Shown piece after piece: positions 1 to 9,100 of a stretch of 20,831 nt of DNA. The stretch's first letter is position 1. The number at the start of each line of letters is the position of its first letter. The notes under the pieces are model-generated. The model had not been told where the DNA came from. It saw nothing but the letters and a program-made list of their open reading frames with translations, and did no database searches. This DNA is from WTJH01 sp049598145 (GTDB lineage: Bacteria > Bacteroidota > Bacteroidia > Flavobacteriales > Flavobacteriaceae): positions 1 through 20,831 of the forward strand of contig JBMYNJ010000020.1 of NCBI GenBank assembly GCA_049598145.1, in the 5' to 3' direction. The position numbers and the translations under genes were made by a program.

Positions 1-89
1 AACAGCACCGATACAGAATTATTTTGGGTGGGCTTTAGTAGCGTTGCCTCTGCACGTATTATTTCAATCCCTGCGCCTAAGGCCACCAT
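1..89 (-). CDS. Left-edge partial reading frame, unresolved
   Basis: A frame on the minus strand is open from the window edge back to a TGA at 190-192, and its only in-frame ATG is at 89. The product begins MVALGAGIEIIRAEATLLKP. Its Lys/Glu/Gly/Ala/Val-rich composition looks like real protein. The plus-strand frame over the same bases (1-180, ending in the TGA that overlaps the ATG at 177) is Ser/Pro/Phe/Ile-rich, like an antisense shadow. If the minus frame is real, its gene is divergent from the lipoprotein gene at 177, with 87 bases between. I do not recognise the family, and only about 29 codons are visible. Confidence 0.3.
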   Translation of the reverse strand, partial: MVALGAGIEIIRAEATLLKPTQNNSVSVL

Positions 90-176
90 TTCTTTACCCC
101 GTTCATTTGTATATCCTACAAGTCCTATTCTTTTTAATTTTACTGATGCGAATTTTTTCAGCTTAATAATATTCTT

Positions 177-701
177 ATGAAAAATACCCTCAGAATTTTA
201 TTGGTTGTTTGGAGTCTTGGGGGATGTCAGTCTTTCGAAAATAAAAATGACCCTCAGGATGATATAGGTCAAACACCACTCCTCATGGAGCCCTTAGAGG
301 CCTTACCTGCTATTGATAGCACTCTGTTCACCGTTCGGGGAATGCCCGTGTGGAGCGATTATTTAGAATTACATTCCCGTCTTTCAAACCTTAGTCAATT
401 AAGACCCCAAGGCTTGGATGTTTTTTTAACAGAGTTGGAAAAGCAAAGCTTAAAAATTCTAAAAAGCCCTTTCCCGGAGTTTTATGAAAAGTCGAGTATT
501 CGAGGCCGGATGAAAGTCCTTCATACCATGATTATGCGTGCTCGTTATGCGGCCTATAAAAACGACAGCAGCCTACTCAACAATTCCTTGCAACAACTTT
601 ACACGGCTACCCAGGCAGTGAATAGTCGAATTCAAACCCTTGACACGAGTGCTTTAGCGACCTCTACCCTCGAAATTAATCCAGACGAACCAAGTCCTTA
701 A
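177..701 (+). CDS. Small predicted lipoprotein, function unknown
   Basis: The 174-residue product begins with a lipoprotein signal peptide: a charged start (MKNTLR), a hydrophobic stretch at residues 7-14, and a lipobox ending SLGGC with the lipidated cysteine at residue 17. A polar, Asp/Asn-rich linker follows at residues 18-30. This predicts export by Sec, processing by signal peptidase II and membrane anchoring. The mature part is mainly helical-looking, with leucine-rich stretches at about residues 60-90 and a charged segment at about 100-120, and I see no catalytic motif. The ATG at 177 is chosen because it places the signal peptide directly at the N-terminus. The last 26 bases overlap, tail to tail, the end of the epimerase gene on the other strand. 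I do not recognise the family. Confidence 0.8.
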   Translation: MKNTLRILLVVWSLGGCQSFENKNDPQDDIGQTPLLMEPLEALPAIDSTLFTVRGMPVWSDYLELHSRLSNLSQLRPQGLDVFLTELEKQSLKILKSPFPEFYEKSSIRGRMKVLHTMIMRARYAAYKNDSSLLNNSLQQLYTATQAVNSRIQTLDTSALATSTLEINPDEPSP

Positions 702-1476
702 TACGGTAGTTGAAGCCAGTTTTCATACAGAATTCAAGACCTTCAACCTGTTTAATTTTTTCTATTTGTTCGCCAAAAATAGGTCGGGGAAGTTGAGCTA
801 AATCGGCCATTTGCTCATAATAAGTTTCTCGTTCCGGGTGAGAGGGACAGACCAAATTGAAGGTCTTCCCACTCATATTTGTGTGAACAACTTGATGAAT
901 ACCGCCTATTGCATCTATTTGATGTAAAAAGTTGATGCGGCTTTTAGGGTTTAATATCTTTCTCCCGGCGAGTTGTCGAATCGGATGGCGGTTGGGCCCA
1001 ATGAGGCCTCCTAATCTCAATATCATGGCTTTAGGGAACCATTTTCTTATTAGCTGCTCCCCGTCCAGTAAGTATTGGGCTCTTGAGGTTTCCCCCTTAA
1101 AAATGTCAGAAGATTTACAAACCCCTTCGCGTCCACGATATACCCCAGAAGAACTGAGATAAATGAATTGTCCGGTATACTCACTTAAGCTTTTTCCAAA
1201 GACTTCCAGCCGATGTATAAAATTTTCAGGAGCCCCTTTTCTAAGTTGGGGCGGAATCGCAAAAATCCAACTGGAGCATTCCAATAAGGGATTAAGGTTG
1301 CCCAGAAGTTGGGTTTCGGTAAGTTCCATAAGCTGTCCTTCAATTCCCAATTGGTTTAAAGCAGTAAGATTTGAACTTTGGGTAGTGGTTCCCAAGACTC
1401 TATTGCCTTGAGTAACCCATGCGGTACCTAGGGCTTTGCCCAACCATCCACATCCAATTATTCCAATTGTTTTCAT
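676..1476 (-). CDS. NAD(P)-dependent epimerase/dehydratase-like protein (YeeZ-like SDR)
   Basis: The product has 266 residues and reads as a small extended short-chain dehydrogenase/reductase. An N-terminal Rossmann motif, GIIGCGWLGKAL (residues 5-16), should bind NAD(P). A Ser-rich strand followed by Tyr (YLSSSGVYRG, around residues 105-114) supplies the Ser/Tyr of the active site, and the RLGGLIGPNRHP segment matches the substrate-side loop of the family. The length fits the YeeZ-like subgroup of NAD-dependent epimerases, whose substrates are mostly undefined. The start ATG at 1474-1476 lies immediately before the Rossmann strand. The 3' end overlaps the lipoprotein gene by 26 bases in convergent orientation. 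It is divergent from the CBS gene across about 110 bases. The substrate cannot be deduced. Confidence 0.85.
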   Translation of the reverse strand: MKTIGIIGCGWLGKALGTAWVTQGNRVLGTTTQSSNLTALNQLGIEGQLMELTETQLLGNLNPLLECSSWIFAIPPQLRKGAPENFIHRLEVFGKSLSEYTGQFIYLSSSGVYRGREGVCKSSDIFKGETSRAQYLLDGEQLIRKWFPKAMILRLGGLIGPNRHPIRQLAGRKILNPKSRINFLHQIDAIGGIHQVVHTNMSGKTFNLVCPSHPERETYYEQMADLAQLPRPIFGEQIEKIKQVEGLEFCMKTGFNYRIKDLVRLD

Positions 1477-1587
1477 GGAGGCAAATATCCGAAATAGGAC
1501 TGAATACGGGCATTGAATGAGATATTGGCAATATTGAGCTTTAAATATTAATAAATTATGATTATATTATATCAAAATTTAGAAATT

Positions 1588-2049
1588 ATGCCGATTAAGA
1601 ACTTTATTGCAGCCCGAGCGAAGCCCCAACGAAAACGTGCTAAAACTTTTTTAGTTTCCGAAATAATGACTCGTAATTTGGTCTTGTTTAAACCGGACCA
1701 GACCATTCATGAAGTGATGAAAGCCTTTGTTAAGCATCGTATTTCTGGGGGGCCTGTAGTAGACGATTCTGGCCATTTGATTGGCGTAATCTCGGAAGCC
1801 GATTGTATGAAGCAAATTTCTGAAAGTCGCTATTTCAATATGCCTATTTTGGATAAGTCTGTTGCTAATTTTATGACCAGCGAGGTGGATACTGTAGATG
1901 CAGGAATCAGTATTTTTGAAGCAGCCGACCTTTTTGCCAAATCGAGTCGAAGACGTTTTCCAGTATTACAGAATAAAAAACTGGTCGGACAAGTGAGTCG
2001 AAAAGATATTGTGATTGCCGCCTTAAATATGAAAAGTCAAACGTGGTAA
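1588..2049 (+). CDS. Tandem CBS-domain protein
   Basis: The protein has 153 residues, with two CBS (Bateman) motifs after a short basic N-terminus (RAKPQRKRAK). The first CBS motif contains SEIMTRNLVLF and SGGPVVDDSGHLIGVISEADC. The second contains VANFMTSEVDTVDA and RRRFPVLQNKKLVGQVSRKD. Paired CBS domains usually bind adenosyl ligands (AMP, ATP, SAM) and act as energy or ligand sensors; no effector domain is attached. An in-frame ATG at 1558 would add ten residues (MIILYQNLEI). The ATG at 1588 is preferred because the product then starts directly with the basic segment that family members carry, as I recall them. It ends 1 base before the end of the convergent deacetylase-like gene, so there is no room for a terminator. 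Confidence 0.88.
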   Translation: MPIKNFIAARAKPQRKRAKTFLVSEIMTRNLVLFKPDQTIHEVMKAFVKHRISGGPVVDDSGHLIGVISEADCMKQISESRYFNMPILDKSVANFMTSEVDTVDAGISIFEAADLFAKSSRRRFPVLQNKKLVGQVSRKDIVIAALNMKSQTW

Positions 2050-2050
2050 A

Positions 2051-2953
2051 TTATTCAGTAAGATTTTTAGCAATTCTATAAGTATTGGCATGGGCTTCTA
2101 CAATGTGCTTAATTTCAGGAGAATAGCCACCACCCATGCTACAAGTTACCGGAATATTCTTTCTCCAGAAAAACTCCAATACTTTTTGGTCGCGCATTTT
2201 GCACCCTTCTATACTCATTCCTAAGCGACCCAATTTATCGGAGGCCAATACGTCTACCCCACTCAAATAAAAGACAAAATCGGGTTGAACGCTTTGCCAT
2301 AATTCGGGTAAGAGCTCATCGATTATTTTTAAATATTCTTTATCAGGTGTATGGTCTTCCAAGGCAATATCCCAATCACTTTTTTCTTTTCGGAAGGGAT
2401 AATTTTTGGCCCCATGGACGGAACAAGTGAAGACATTCGGATTGTTTTGAAAGATCACAGCCGTTCCATTCCCCTGATGTACATCTAAATCTAAAATGAG
2501 AATCTGCTTGGCTTGTTGATTTACCAACAACCAATCTGCTGCGATTGCCTGATCGTTCAACATACAAAAAGCCTCCCCCCGATCTGGATAGGCATGATGT
2601 GTTCCTCCAGCAACATTCATAGCAATCCCATATTTCTGGGCTTTTTGAACCGCCTCTATAGTTCCTCCGGCAATTAAGAATTCCCGAGCGACCATTTCAG
2701 CAGACCAAGGAAAACCGATTTTTCGAATTTCAGACCGCTCGAGTGCTCCGGCTTGTAAGCGTTGCACATAAGATTCTTGATGGGTGCGAGTGACATCCAT
2801 CCATTCCGCAGATGTCGGACGAAAAAAATCACTGGGATCGCAGGAGCCTTCTCGGAGGAGTTGCTGTGGGAGCAATTCATATTTTTCCATGGGAAAGCGG
2901 TGGTTTTCCGGCAAGGCTAAAACATAGCTGGGATCAAAGGCTACTGGGAGCAT
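2051..2953 (-). CDS. Histone deacetylase family amidohydrolase
   Basis: The 300-residue protein has the arginase/deacetylase-fold signature of the HDAC/AcuC superfamily, which are zinc-dependent amidohydrolases removing acyl groups from lysine or small amines. Visible motifs are GGTHHAYPDRGEAFCMLND (the active-site His pair and the glycine-rich loop), LDLDVHQGNGT (Asp and His zinc ligands), SGVDVLASDKLG (third ligand Asp), and SMGGGYSPE near the C-terminus (the transition-state tyrosine). All key residues appear intact, so it should be active. Single-domain bacterial members of this size are often compared with class IV (HDAC11-like) enzymes. The gene starts 1 base after the metG stop and is probably cotranscribed with metG. 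The substrate is unknown; it could be a polyamine, an acetylated protein or a small metabolite. Confidence 0.9.
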   Translation of the reverse strand: MLPVAFDPSYVLALPENHRFPMEKYELLPQQLLREGSCDPSDFFRPTSAEWMDVTRTHQESYVQRLQAGALERSEIRKIGFPWSAEMVAREFLIAGGTIEAVQKAQKYGIAMNVAGGTHHAYPDRGEAFCMLNDQAIAADWLLVNQQAKQILILDLDVHQGNGTAVIFQNNPNVFTCSVHGAKNYPFRKEKSDWDIALEDHTPDKEYLKIIDELLPELWQSVQPDFVFYLSGVDVLASDKLGRLGMSIEGCKMRDQKVLEFFWRKNIPVTCSMGGGYSPEIKHIVEAHANTYRIAKNLTE

Positions 2954-2954
2954 C

Positions 2955-5015
2955 TTAACGAATTACAGCTCCATTGAAGAGGTCTTTTTCGGGCCCTACA
3001 AATATGAGCTCTCCCTCAGGATTTTCGGCCAATAAAAGCATACCCTGGCTATCCACCCCTCGAATTTTTCGTGGAGCAAGATTAACTACTACGCTCACTT
3101 TTTTGCCGATCAATTCTTCGGCCGTAAAATGTTGTGCGATCCCCGATACGATGGTGCGTTGTTCAAATCCTAAATCGACCTCAAGCTGCATGAGTTTATC
3201 GGTTTTGGGAACTCTTTGAGCAGCTTTAATTTCTCCGATTCGTAAATCGAGAGCTGAAAATTGTTCAAAATTAATCAGGTCTTTTTCGGGTTCATATCTA
3301 GTATCAGCTTTCATAGACGAACTTTGAGTGTTTTGTAGTTTATAGATTTGTGTTTCAATGGCGGCGTCTTCGATTCTTTGGAAAAGCAAATCAGCAGTTC
3401 CTAAAGAATGTCCGGCGGGGATTAATTCCGTATTTTTAGAAATACTATCCCAGCCGAGTTGCAACCCCTCCAATTGCAACATTTGGGATAATTTTTGAGC
3501 TGTATGAGGCAAAAAAGGTTCACTCAAAACGGCTAATGCAGCGGTCATTTGTAAAGCGATATGCATAACGGTCTCTACCCGTTCGGGATTAGTTTTCACG
3601 AGCTTCCAAGGCTCTTCATCCGCCAAATATTTATTTCCCATTCGGGCCAATTGCATTAAACTTTGAGAGGCCTCTCGAAAGCGATATTTTTCTAACTGTA
3701 GCCCTATTTTTTTAGGGATGGCCTGGAGTTCACGGATCACGTTCTGGTCTACGGCCTCTAAGGCATGTTTTGAGGGAACTTTCCCCTGATAATATTTCTG
3801 GGAAAGGACCAAAACTCGATTGACAAAATTGCCATAGATCGCAACCAGTTCACTGTTGTTTCGGGTTTGGAAATCTTTCCAGGTAAAGTCGTTGTCTTTG
3901 GTTTCGGGTGCATTGGCCGTAAGGACATAACGCAAAACATCTTGTTGCTCCGGAAAATCTTCTAAGTACTCATGCAGCCATACCGCCCAATTTTTGGAAG
4001 TAGAAATTTTTTGGCCTTCTAAATTTAAAAATTCATTGGCGGGTACATTTTTGGGTAAAATGTAATCCCCGTGAGCTTGAAGCATGATCGGGAAAATAAT
4101 ACAGTGGAACACAATATTGTCTTTTCCAATAAAATGAACCAATTCGGTTTGGGGGTCTTTCCAGTAGTCTTCCCAATTTTTGTTTTCTCGTGCAGCCCAT
4201 TCTTGAGTGGAGGAGATATAACCAATGGGCGCATCGAACCATACATAGAGAACCTTCCCTTCAGCGTTTTCCACGGGAACGGGAATTCCCCAATCCAAGT
4301 CGCGCGTCACCGCGCGCGCCTTTAAGCCATTATCGACCCAAGATTTCACTTGGCCATACACATTGGGTTTCCAATCTTTTTTATGTCCCTGGATAATCCA
4401 TTCCTCCAGAAAAGACTCGTACCGATCCAAGGGTAAAAACCAGTGTTTAGTGGCTTTTAAAACGGGGCGGGCTCCGCTCAGCGTAGACTTCGGGTTGATC
4501 AGGTCTGTGGCATTTAAAGAACTTCCACAGGCTTCACACTGGTCGCCATAAGCCTCGGGGTGATGGCATATAGGACACTCGCCGGTCACATATCGATCGG
4601 CCAGAAAACTTTGGGCTTCCGGGTCGTATAGTTGTTCGGAGGTGGTTTCCTCAAATACATTTTTCTCGTGGAGGGTTTTAAAAAATTCCTGAGCCGTATG
4701 GTGGTGAATGGGTTTAGAGGTTCGGGAATAATTATCGAAAGAAATTCCAAAATCACGAAAGGCATTCCGAATAATTTCGTCATAAGTATCAATTACTTCT
4801 TTTGGAGAAATCCCTTCCTTTCGCGCTTTCATGGAGATGGCGACCCCATGTTCGTCGCTTCCGCAAATAAAGGCCACATCTCTGCCTTGAGCCCTCCAGT
4901 AGCGCGCATAAATATCCGCGGGAACATAAACTCCGGCCAGATGCCCGATATGGAGGGGACCATTGGTATATGGAAGAGCTGCAGTAATTGTGAGTTTAGA
5001 CACCTTATTGGCCAT
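2955..5015 (-). CDS. metG: Methionyl-tRNA synthetase with C-terminal tRNA-binding domain
   Basis: The 686-residue class I aminoacyl-tRNA synthetase charges tRNA-Met for initiation and elongation. The HIGH signature is at residues 22-25 (PLHIGH) and the KMSKS equivalent, KISTSK, at 336-341. The knuckle insert carries four cysteines in CxxC pairs (C147/C150 and C160/C163) that should hold one zinc. The anticodon-binding helical domain spans roughly residues 365-550. An EMAP-II/Trbp111-like OB-fold starts near residue 575 (FSALDLRIGEIKAA) and reaches the C-terminus; it promotes dimerisation and tRNA binding. Length and domain order match the long bacterial MetG form. The ATG at 5013-5015 starts the conserved N-terminus. 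A TAnnTTTG element lies just upstream. The deacetylase-like gene follows 1 base after its stop. Confidence 0.98.
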   Translation of the reverse strand: MANKVSKLTITAALPYTNGPLHIGHLAGVYVPADIYARYWRAQGRDVAFICGSDEHGVAISMKARKEGISPKEVIDTYDEIIRNAFRDFGISFDNYSRTSKPIHHHTAQEFFKTLHEKNVFEETTSEQLYDPEAQSFLADRYVTGECPICHHPEAYGDQCEACGSSLNATDLINPKSTLSGARPVLKATKHWFLPLDRYESFLEEWIIQGHKKDWKPNVYGQVKSWVDNGLKARAVTRDLDWGIPVPVENAEGKVLYVWFDAPIGYISSTQEWAARENKNWEDYWKDPQTELVHFIGKDNIVFHCIIFPIMLQAHGDYILPKNVPANEFLNLEGQKISTSKNWAVWLHEYLEDFPEQQDVLRYVLTANAPETKDNDFTWKDFQTRNNSELVAIYGNFVNRVLVLSQKYYQGKVPSKHALEAVDQNVIRELQAIPKKIGLQLEKYRFREASQSLMQLARMGNKYLADEEPWKLVKTNPERVETVMHIALQMTAALAVLSEPFLPHTAQKLSQMLQLEGLQLGWDSISKNTELIPAGHSLGTADLLFQRIEDAAIETQIYKLQNTQSSSMKADTRYEPEKDLINFEQFSALDLRIGEIKAAQRVPKTDKLMQLEVDLGFEQRTIVSGIAQHFTAEELIGKKVSVVVNLAPRKIRGVDSQGMLLLAENPEGELIFVGPEKDLFNGAVIR

Positions 5016-5029
5016 GAAAAAAATTTTTA

Positions 5030-5037
5030 CAAAAGTA
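5030..5037 (-). promoter_or_regulatory. metG: Candidate -7 element of the metG promoter
   Basis: Read on the minus strand, TACTTTTG matches all defined positions of the Bacteroidota -7 box TAnnTTTG. No TTTG/TTG is found 17-23 bases upstream, so the -33 half is missing or weak. The distance to the metG ATG (about 14 bases) implies a very short leader. Confidence 0.4.
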
Positions 5038-5094
5038 CGACTTCTCTTGCATTTCTAGTTTGCTTAACTTGGAGGTTCAACCCCAACGTTGCCT

Positions 5095-5454
5095 ATGAGT
5101 CATGCATCTACTTTTGGAAAAATGGCAGAACAAAAAGCCACTGAACATCTCCAAAGCTTAGGCTATCAAATTTTAGCCCGTAATTTACGTTGGCGCTCCA
5201 AAGAAATTGATATCATCGCCCAAGAAAATGAAACCTTAGTGATCGTTGAATTAAAGGCACGTTCCAGCCTGTATTTTGGCACCCCAGAAAGCTTTGTGAG
5301 TCGTCGGAAAATTACCCATTTAGTAGAAGCTACAAATGCTTATATGGATCGCCATAGCCTTTCATTTGAAGTTCGTTTTGATATCGTTAGTGTTTTCTTT
5401 TCCCATGGCCAATGGGATATTAAGCATATTCCAAACTCATTTTATGTGTTTTAA
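5095..5454 (+). CDS. yraN: YraN family (UPF0102) nuclease-like protein
   Basis: The 119-residue protein has the UPF0102 signature. After an FGKMAEQKATEHL helix comes the core RSKEIDIIAQENETLVIVEL, with ELKAR directly following. The E-x-D ... E-x-K arrangement resembles the PD-(D/E)xK / archaeal Holliday-junction-resolvase fold. Members are widespread, and in some species have been linked to DNA metabolism, but the biochemical role is not settled. The frame could be opened at a TTG at 5089; the ATG at 5095 is used because it gives the usual short N-terminus before the FGK motif. It is divergent from metG across 79 bases and is followed by the ACT-domain gene after 56 bases on the same strand. 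Length is normal for the family. Confidence 0.93.
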   Translation: MSHASTFGKMAEQKATEHLQSLGYQILARNLRWRSKEIDIIAQENETLVIVELKARSSLYFGTPESFVSRRKITHLVEATNAYMDRHSLSFEVRFDIVSVFFSHGQWDIKHIPNSFYVF

Positions 5455-5486
5455 TGTTGTATATATAACACTATGTTTTAAATCAC

Positions 5487-5494
5487 TACATTTG
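5487..5494 (+). promoter_or_regulatory. Candidate -7 element for the ACT-domain gene
   Basis: TACATTTG is a full match to the Bacteroidota -7 box TAnnTTTG, ending 16 bases before the ATG at 5511. A TTG further upstream is about 27 bases away, too far to be a standard -33 box. The ACT-domain gene may therefore have its own start site in addition to readthrough from yraN. Confidence 0.4.
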
Positions 5495-5510
5495 TACTCA
5501 AATAAAACAA

Positions 5511-6170
5511 ATGAAAACCATCGCATCTGAGGTACTGGCCTATGTAAAATCCAAACCCTTTTTGTCTTCTGCCCTTTCTCAAGGCATTATAAACCTTACC
5601 TCGTTAGCACGACAAATCCAACCTGAAATTGAGCAAAATCTTCGAAAACCTGCCAAAAATGGCGCGATTGTGATGGCTTTAAAGCGGATTTCTGAAAATT
5701 TAGAATTCCTTTCGACCCATAAAATCGTTCATGTGTTAAAAAACCTCGGCGACATTACTGTTCGTTCGTCTCTGGTAGACTACTGTTTTGAAGTCTCCGA
5801 TACTTTATTGACCTGCCAGGCTACTCTCTTGCGGATAATTGATCAACAAAATGATGTGTTTTACACCTCTTCACGGGGTGTAGCGGAGATGAACATGATT
5901 GTGAGTGCCAATATTGCTCAAGAAGTTGAAACGGTTTTCCAGTACGAAAAACGCTTGGATAAAGTCGAAAACTTATCGTCTATCACGGTAAAGCTTCCCA
6001 TTGAAAATGTGCAAATCCCAGGACTTTACTTCTTTATTTTCCAACGTTTGTCCTGGGAGGGAGTCAATATCAATGAAGTGATTTCAACTTCCAATGAATT
6101 TACCATAATAGTCGATGAAGATGCCGTCAATGTGGCTTTCGAAGTCATCAAAAATCTTAAACATTTGTAA
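5511..6170 (+). CDS. ACT-domain protein, aspartate kinase-like (no kinase domain)
   Basis: The product has 219 residues. Its N-terminal third (SQGIINLTSLARQIQP, then AIVMALKRI) looks like a winged-helix-type segment. The C-terminal part contains paired regions resembling ACT domains: VENLSSITVKLPI, IPGLYFFIFQRLSWEGVNIN, then a VISTSNEFTIIVDED strand. Similar short proteins in Bacteroidota are often labelled 'aspartate kinase', but no amino-acid kinase catalytic domain is present, so that name should not be taken literally. ACT domains usually bind amino acids and regulate a partner enzyme or transcription. Its last 14 bases overlap the end of mfd on the opposite strand. A regulatory role is an inference. 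Confidence 0.8.
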   Translation: MKTIASEVLAYVKSKPFLSSALSQGIINLTSLARQIQPEIEQNLRKPAKNGAIVMALKRISENLEFLSTHKIVHVLKNLGDITVRSSLVDYCFEVSDTLLTCQATLLRIIDQQNDVFYTSSRGVAEMNMIVSANIAQEVETVFQYEKRLDKVENLSSITVKLPIENVQIPGLYFFIFQRLSWEGVNINEVISTSNEFTIIVDEDAVNVAFEVIKNLKHL

Positions 6171-9100
6171 GTTCAGGGACCAATGGTTTTAAGGCTTCGA
6201 GCAGCTCTTGAACTTCTCGAACCTCTTTGAAAATGACTAATAATTTGAGTTGTTGTCCCACTTTTTTCTCCTTGATTTGAACCTTAGGATATAATTGTGG
6301 TACCTGTTGAATGATGTATTGGAAGCCGGGCGTTTGATAAAAAGGGCTTTGTTGATCGGCAATAAAATAACCAACCGCTTTATTGTTTTTAATGACCAGT
6401 CTTTCGATCCCCAATTGAGTGGCTACCCATTTAAGTCGTATGCTTTTCAAGAGCTCTTCCGCCTCATAGGGAAGCGGCCCAAAACGATCTACCATTTCAT
6501 GTTTAAATTTATCGAGCACCTCTTCTTCCTTAATTTGAGAAAGTTTTTGATATAGGGTTAATCGTTCCTGTACGCTATTGACATAATCGTCGGGAATTAG
6601 CAGTTCCCAGTCGGTGTCGAGTTGGAGCTCTTTGACAAAACTTCGCTGATCGGATTGGAGTTCTTCAGCATAAAGTTCTTTGAACTGGCTGATTTTTAAT
6701 TCTTCCACTGCTTCTTCCAGAATTTTCTGGTAGGCATCAAAACCAATATCATTGATAAATCCACTTTGTTCTCCGCCCAACAAATTTCCAGCTCCACGAA
6801 TTTCAAGGTCTTTCATGGCCACTTGATAGCCAGAACCCAAGGCTGCAAACTGATTGATGGCTTGGATACGTTTTTGAGCATCGCTATTTATAGCACTTAG
6901 GGGCGGGGTGATGAAATAACAAAAGGCTTTTTTGTTGCTACGGCCAACTCGACCCCGCATCTGGTGCAGATCAGATAAGCCAAAACTCTGTGCATTGTGG
7001 ATAAAAATGGTATTGGCATTGGGGACATCCAACCCATTTTCAATGATGGTCGTGGCCAGGAGGATATCGATTGCTCCTTCCATAAAACTCAGTAGAATTT
7101 TTTCGAGTTTAGCCCCTTCCAATTGTCCATGACCGATCCCAATGCGCGCATCAGGGACCAGTCGTTGAAGCATGCCTGCTACTTCCCGGATATTTTCAAC
7201 CCGATTATGGATAAAATAGACCTGTCCGCCACGTTTCAATTCATATAAAATTCCATCGCGAATAATTTCTTCGGAAAAACGCACAACTTCCGATTCAATT
7301 GGATATCGGTTAGGGGGTGGGGTCGCAATGACGGAAAGATCTCTGGCCGCCATCAGGCTAAATTGTAGAGTTCTGGGAATTGGAGTTGCGGTTAGGGTAA
7401 GTACATCGACATCGGTTTTAATGGCGCGAAGTTTCTCTTTTACAGCCACGCCAAATTTCTGTTCCTCATCCACGATTAGCAATCCCAAGTCTCTGAATTT
7501 AACACTTTTATTAACGAGCTGATGCGTCCCAATAAGGATATCTAACTTTCCTTCTTCCAGTTCTTGTAGGATCCTTTTTTTGTCTTTAGCGGTTCGAAAA
7601 CGATTGAGATAATCCACCCGGACAGGGAGGTCGGCCAAGCGTTTACTAAAAGTTTTTTGATGTTGAAAAGCCAAAATAGTCGTCGGAACCAATACCGCAA
7701 CTTGCTTGCTGTTATCCACCGCTTTAAAGGCCGCTCGAATAGCGACTTCTGTTTTTCCAAACCCTACATCTCCACAAACCAATCGATCCATAGGCCGTTC
7801 ACGTTCCATATCTGCTTTAATGTCTGCGGTAGCTTTCGACTGGTCGGGTGTATCCTCATAGAGAAATGAAGACTCCAATTCCAGTTGAAGGTAGCTATCG
7901 GGGGCAAAGGCATAGCCAATTTTTGATTTTCGTTTCGCATAGACCTGAATGAGATTAAAGGCAATCTCTTTAATTTTCTTTTTGGTTTTTTGCTTGAGGT
8001 TTTTCCACACTTTAGACCCCAATTTGTGTACTTGAGGGCTTGCTCCGTCCTTTCCACGGTATTTCGAGATTTTGTGAAGTGCGTGAATGCTTAAATATAA
8101 AATATCGCGTTCTCCATAAATTAACTTGATGGCTTCCTGCCATTTGCCTTCAATTTCGATTCGCTTCAAGCCACCAAATTTCCCAATCCCATGATCGATA
8201 TGGGTGACATAATCTCCAATTTGCATATGGGTGAGTTCTTTTAAACTCAGGGCATCTTTTTGAGTTTTTTGAGACTTTATCGAGAATTTGTGGTAGCGTT
8301 CAAAGATCTGATGATCGGTAAAGCAGGCTATTCGGCATTCCAAATCTTCGAAACCTTCAAAAAAGGAACTTACCCGAGTGCGATAGTGCACTGTATCTTC
8401 CATTTCTTGAAAAATATCATGAAATCGCTGGGCTTGTTTTTCTCCAGTACACATTAAATAATTAACATAGCCGCTTTCGTGATTGGTATTGAGGTGATCG
8501 ATGAGGAGATCAAATTTTTTCTGAAAAATAGGCTGTGGACTTTGTTTAAAGTGAATTGGCGCATCAGCAGGAAACTGGTCTGAATTTTCCAGCAGGAAAA
8601 GACAACGTTGTTTCAATTGCTCATCCAGATCGGATTTTCGTAAAAAAAGAGTTTCCGGAGGGTATTGAATAGTGGTATCTAAAGTGCTGAAATGCTCCTC
8701 TGCTTTGGAGAACAATCGGTTAAGTATTTTTCCGCATTGATCTCGGTTTTGAAACCAAAAGCTGCTGTTCTCCGGCAGGGATTCTAGGAGGGATTTACGT
8801 TTGTCTGTAAAGGATACTTGTGAAGTATTGGGGAGTAAATCTATAGAATCGAAGTGGCTAATGGACAGTTGTGTACTGACATCAAAGCTCCTTAAACTCT
8901 CGATTTCTTCATCAAAAAATTCGATCCGATAGGGGTGTTGGTAGGCAAACGAAAACACATCAATAATCCCACCTCGTACCGAAAACTCTCCCGGCTGGCT
9001 TACAAAATCAACTCGTTCAAAACCATATTCGAAAAGGGTTTCATTGACAAAGTCGATGGATAAGATTTCTCCTTTTTTAAGCCGCAGGGTATTTTTTTTA

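Noticed and set aside
1..180. A plus-strand frame ending in the TGA that overlaps the ATG at 177, which might suggest a coupled upstream gene
   Set aside because: Any open frame in that phase would end at ATGA, so the overlap is not evidence. The composition resembles an antisense shadow; kept only as an alternative to the minus-strand frame.
5089..5094. TTG start for yraN two codons upstream of the ATG
   Set aside because: The ATG at 5095 gives the normal family N-terminus, and no feature favours the TTG.
4632..5144. A 170-codon plus-strand frame opposite the start of metG, running into yraN
   Set aside because: It overlaps the conserved N-terminus of metG on the other strand and yraN in another frame, and shows no recognisable motif.
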